Assembly (NCBI GenBank): GCA_027310535.1
Contig: DAIDAQ010000036.1
Span: 1-7,882 of the forward strand
Direction: 5' to 3'
DNA from: Candidatus Micrarchaeaceae archaeon
GTDB taxonomy: Archaea; Micrarchaeota; Micrarchaeia; Micrarchaeales; Micrarchaeaceae
Length of the DNA: 7,882 bases
Numbering within the stretch: the first letter of the stretch is position 1; each line of letters opens with the position of its first letter. Shown here one piece after another: positions 5,893-7,882 of this stretch. A program made the position numbers and the translations under genes. The notes beneath the pieces were generated by a model. The model worked only from the letters and a program-made list of their open reading frames with translations, was not told the DNA's origin and made no database searches.

Positions 5893-6564
5893 TCAAATTA
5901 TATTAAGGCCTTCAAGTATCCTCGCAAACTCGTACCCTGTTGTTGATCCGCCTATCACTGCGCCGTTCGAGTTCGCCACGGCGGAGATGCCTATGCCGAC
6001 GCTGCCCGTGTTCGCTGTAGAGGCCACGGACTCAAAGCCGGTCGCAGAGTCCAGCCTCTCCTTTTCCTTTTCGCTGCAATGGTTATTTATTATGAGCCCC
6101 TTGTTTGTAAGTATATTGTTTGCACCAACGGTAGCGAAGTCCCCTATGGTGCTGCGCAGGACCTCGACGTCCAGCGCATCCCTTATATCTACAACGTCCC
6201 TCTGGGTGTAGCCGGAGCTCACTATCGCAACCCTGTCGTTTACGAGCATGTTGTTGCCGATGGCATTGAGCGGGCTGCCCAGCACGTGCAGATTGAGCTC
6301 CGGTACTGCGTCCTTCAGGGCCGCCACCTCGCGTTCGCTCGCCATGTTCGAGAGAAGGAGCCCCTTCGAGTTTGCCCTCATCAGGATCCCAACCAGGTTC
6401 GACCCGCCGATAGAAAGCGGAAAGCAAGCGGCCCTGAGGGTAAGGGCCAGGACGGCCCTGTCGTGCTCTGTCAGCCCGTTGCCAACGAATACGTGTCTGT
6501 CAGTTGCGGAGGCAAACACGCCTATGCAATCGCTTCCCCGCAGCATGTATTTAACTGCGTGCAT
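5893..6564 (-). CDS. eif6: Translation initiation factor 6 (aIF6)
   Basis: A 223-residue anti-association factor that binds the large ribosomal subunit and blocks premature joining with the small one; it also acts in late subunit maturation. The sequence shows the five-fold pentein repeat, with recurring segments such as GSDCIGVFASATDRHVFVG, SIGGSNLVGILMRANSKG, VLGSPLNAIGNNMLVNDR, IGDFATVGANNILTNKG and GSVGIGISAVANSNGAVIGG. Length and N-terminus match archaeal aIF6. ATG 6564 follows the L31e stop by 6 bases. The rpl31e-aIF6-LX order is conserved across many archaea. Confidence 0.97.
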   Translation of the reverse strand: MHAVKYMLRGSDCIGVFASATDRHVFVGNGLTEHDRAVLALTLRAACFPLSIGGSNLVGILMRANSKGLLLSNMASEREVAALKDAVPELNLHVLGSPLNAIGNNMLVNDRVAIVSSGYTQRDVVDIRDALDVEVLRSTIGDFATVGANNILTNKGLIINNHCSEKEKERLDSATGFESVASTANTGSVGIGISAVANSNGAVIGGSTTGYEFARILEGLNII

Positions 6565-6570
6565 ACCGCA

Positions 6571-6915
6571 TCATTTCCCTTTCCCTTCTGCCTTCGCATC
6601 CTCCTTTTTTCCCGTGCTCTTCTTCTGCTCCTGCCCCTTCAGCGGAGGCGCGGCTTCTGCCTTCCGCTCCCTGAACAGGTCGGCAGTTGCTGCACCCTCC
6701 TTTATGTCAACTTTCAGCTTGAGCGGCGCCATCCTCTTTGCGTAATACGAAACGATCTTGTTGTTCAGCTCCCTTGTCAGGGAAACCGCACCTGAGTCCA
6801 GCTTCGTGTAATGCGCTACCCTCTCCCGCACATATGGCGCAGCCTTCCTGACCCTCTTGTTCCTGTGCTGCCTAACAAGGTACCTTCTCAGGTTCAACGT
6901 TATGAGCCTCTCCAT
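6571..6915 (-). CDS. rpl31e: Large-subunit ribosomal protein L31e with long C-terminal tail
   Basis: A 50S protein near the peptide exit tunnel, 114 residues from ATG 6915. The core starts MERLITLNLRRYLV and continues with RVRKAAPYVRERVAHYTK and the strand LKLKVDIKEG, which ends near residue 75. After it comes a tail of about 35 residues rich in Lys, Glu and Ala (for example GQEQKKSTGKKEDAKAEGKG). Family members are usually 80-95 residues, so the tail is an unusual extension, probably disordered. GTG 6924 would overlap L39e. ATG 6915 is preferred because GGTGA (6925-6921) lies 5 nt upstream and the start sits 1 base after the L39e stop. Confidence 0.93.
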   Translation of the reverse strand: MERLITLNLRRYLVRQHRNKRVRKAAPYVRERVAHYTKLDSGAVSLTRELNNKIVSYYAKRMAPLKLKVDIKEGAATADLFRERKAEAAPPLKGQEQKKSTGKKEDAKAEGKGK

Positions 6916-6916
6916 T

Positions 6917-7075
6917 TCACTCACCGATCTTCATCTTCTGCCTCCTCCAGTTCCTGGCGAAAAGGTTTGACTGCAGCCTCCTATGCGTCCTTACAGACGC
7001 GAGCAGCGGCAGCCTCCGCGCGCGCTTCAGCTGCTTTCCAAGCTTCATCTTCTTAGTGCGGCTCTTCTTTGACAT
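6917..7075 (-). CDS. rpl39e: Large-subunit ribosomal protein L39e
   Basis: A tiny, very basic 50S protein of 52 residues that lines the peptide exit tunnel. It starts MSKKSRTKKMKLGKQLKRAR, continues PLLASVRTHRRLQSNLFARN and ends WRRQKMKIGE. The family hallmarks are the basic N-terminus, the RxP segment, the T-x-R-R motif and the WRR near the end. ATG 7075 has GGTGG just upstream, and the PDCD5 stop is 19 bases away. Its TGA (6919-6917) lies directly before the L31e ATG, in the usual rpl39e-rpl31e arrangement. Confidence 0.95.
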   Translation of the reverse strand: MSKKSRTKKMKLGKQLKRARRLPLLASVRTHRRLQSNLFARNWRRQKMKIGE

Positions 7076-7094
7076 GGTTCCACCGTTATTCAGT

Positions 7095-7403
7095 TCACTT
7101 GTGCCTAAACGAGATTGTCGGGTCGTGCCTTGCGGTTATCTTTTTCAGTATCGCAAGCAGCTCCTTCTCCGTGACCTTGCCAGCCAGCCTTTGCGACTGA
7201 GCAAACGATATCAGCAGGTTTACAACCTGCGCGTAGAGCTCTTCATTTGATATGCGGATGTTCATAAGGCGCTCATAGGCAGCGTCGTCTAGGAGCCTCC
7301 TCGCTATCTCCTTCCTTTGCTGCTCTTCCTGCAGCTTGCGGATGGCAGCCTCGTACCGCTTCCGCATCCTCTTTTCATAATCATCTCCGTCCTGCCCTGC
7401 CAA
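7095..7403 (-). CDS. PDCD5-family DNA-binding protein
   Basis: A small helical protein of the PDCD5/TFAR19 family, about 102 residues. Archaeal members are annotated as DNA-binding, and their role is not settled. The sequence is a long charged helix with RKLQEEQQRKEIARRLLDDA, then AYERLMNIRISNEELYAQV, a hydrophobic stretch VNLLISFAQSQRLAGKV, and a C-terminal helix ending ISFRHK. The triple-helix core and basic tail are typical. GTG 7412 would overlap the S19e stop. I prefer TTG 7403 because GTGA lies 5 nt upstream, the operon's usual spacing, but GTG remains possible. Its position between rps19e and rpl39e is typical in archaea. Confidence 0.92.
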   Translation of the reverse strand: MAGQDGDDYEKRMRKRYEAAIRKLQEEQQRKEIARRLLDDAAYERLMNIRISNEELYAQVVNLLISFAQSQRLAGKVTEKELLAILKKITARHDPTISFRHK

Positions 7404-7408
7404 CTTCC

Positions 7409-7822
7409 TCACTTCTTGGACAGCCCGCTGCTGAGCTTGTCAAGGAACGACCTTCCTTTTGGCGTTAGCTCGCGCCCCTTTGCGGTCTTCTTTACCAGGC
7501 TTGCCTGCTCCAGCGCATTGAGCGCATCTGTTATTATGCTCCCGCCAGCATCAACATGGTGCCTCCTGTGCAGGACATGCTCTTTCCTTCCGCCGTACCT
7601 CTTCTTCAGCCTTGAAAGCCCAAGAGGCCCGTCAGTGTACAAGTGCCTCATCAACGATGCATTCCTTATGTACCAGAAGTCCTGGTTGCTCGGGGGGCGC
7701 TCCCTACCTGCGCCTGACTTTGAGTAGTGCATGTAGTCTGGCTGCTGCCTGATTACGGATTTGAGCCCCTCGGCGGCTGCGCGCACAAGTTCTGAGGCGT
7801 CCACTTCATATGCATTTGCCAT
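7409..7822 (-). CDS. rps19e: Small-subunit ribosomal protein S19e
   Basis: A 30S protein of 137 residues, homologous to human RPS19 and needed for small-subunit maturation. The fold is winged-helix. Family signatures are visible in order: an N-terminal YEVDASELVRAAAEGL, then QDFWYIRNASLMRHLY, then GPLGLSRLKKRYGGRK, then ITDALNALEQASLVKK, and the closing GRELTPKGRSFLD. ATG 7822 follows GGTTGATT. It is the first gene of the visible operon, with about 60 bases of non-coding sequence upstream at the window edge. Its TGA (7411-7409) sits in the presumed ribosome site of PDCD5. Confidence 0.96.
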   Translation of the reverse strand: MANAYEVDASELVRAAAEGLKSVIRQQPDYMHYSKSGAGRERPPSNQDFWYIRNASLMRHLYTDGPLGLSRLKKRYGGRKEHVLHRRHHVDAGGSIITDALNALEQASLVKKTAKGRELTPKGRSFLDKLSSGLSKK

Positions 7823-7862
7823 TCAATCAACCTGTATGAAAAGCTGAACTGAACAAAACTGG

Positions 7863-7870
7863 TTAATATT
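7863..7870 (-). promoter_or_regulatory. Putative TATA box of the ribosomal operon
   Basis: The minus strand reads AATATTAA about 44 bases before the S19e ATG. A start about 26 bases further on would leave a leader of roughly 18 bases containing the GGTTGATT ribosome site. No coding frame is evident between 7823 and the window edge, which supports an operon start here, but the box itself is only moderately TATA-like. Confidence 0.4.
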
Positions 7871-7882
7871 GTGGGGAAAACT

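Noticed and set aside
6079..6795. 238-codon plus-strand frame opposite aIF6 and L31e
   Set aside because: It is antisense to two well-supported genes and shows no domain or ribosome site.
5292..7822. Novel linkage of ribosomal, chaperone and SRP receptor genes
   Set aside because: The S19e, PDCD5, L39e, L31e, aIF6, LX, prefoldin and FtsY order is a familiar archaeal cluster and is not new.
1..7882. CRISPR array, insertion sequence ends or replication origin
   Set aside because: I saw no regularly spaced repeats, no paired terminal inverted repeats with a transposase, and no repeated origin-type motifs.

Overview
This is archaeal chromosomal DNA. From about 2.8 kb to the right edge, on the minus strand, it carries the archaeal translation and targeting cluster S19e, PDCD5, L39e, L31e, aIF6, LX/L20e, prefoldin alpha, FtsY. 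These proteins are archaeal/eukaryotic in type. Short overlaps, frequent GTG/TTG starts, leaderless-looking promoters and topoisomerase VI subunit A also point to archaea. Small proteins and tight packing would suit a DPANN lineage such as Micrarchaeota, but that placement is a low-confidence guess.

Layout. 1-714 (plus strand, AT-richer) holds the 3' end of an unknown gene, a RelE/ParE-like toxin gene broken by a one-base frameshift, and a small DUF2283 gene. 715-1614 (minus) is a tyrosine recombinase with all catalytic residues. Its open frame runs without a break into the 3' half of a tRNA-Leu(UAG) gene (1573-1657, minus). This looks like one end of an element integrated at a tRNA gene, with the element extending left beyond the window. 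1709-2830 (plus) is topoisomerase VI subunit A, divergent from the tRNA. 2831-4159 (minus) is a type II/IV secretion (pilus/archaellum-class) ATPase whose stop codon abuts that of topVIA. 4192-7822 (minus) is the translation/targeting operon, with a probable promoter at the right edge.

How the genes fit together. The operon supplies ribosomal proteins, the large-subunit anti-association factor aIF6, a chaperone subunit and the SRP receptor, so it couples ribosome production to folding and membrane targeting. Several genes start just after the preceding stop, with a GTGA-type Shine-Dalgarno overlapping that stop, which suggests termination-reinitiation coupling. The accessory end (toxin remnant, DUF2283, integrase) is the only part that looks mobile. 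I saw no CRISPR array, insertion sequence or rRNA, and no gene-free stretch over 300 bases.
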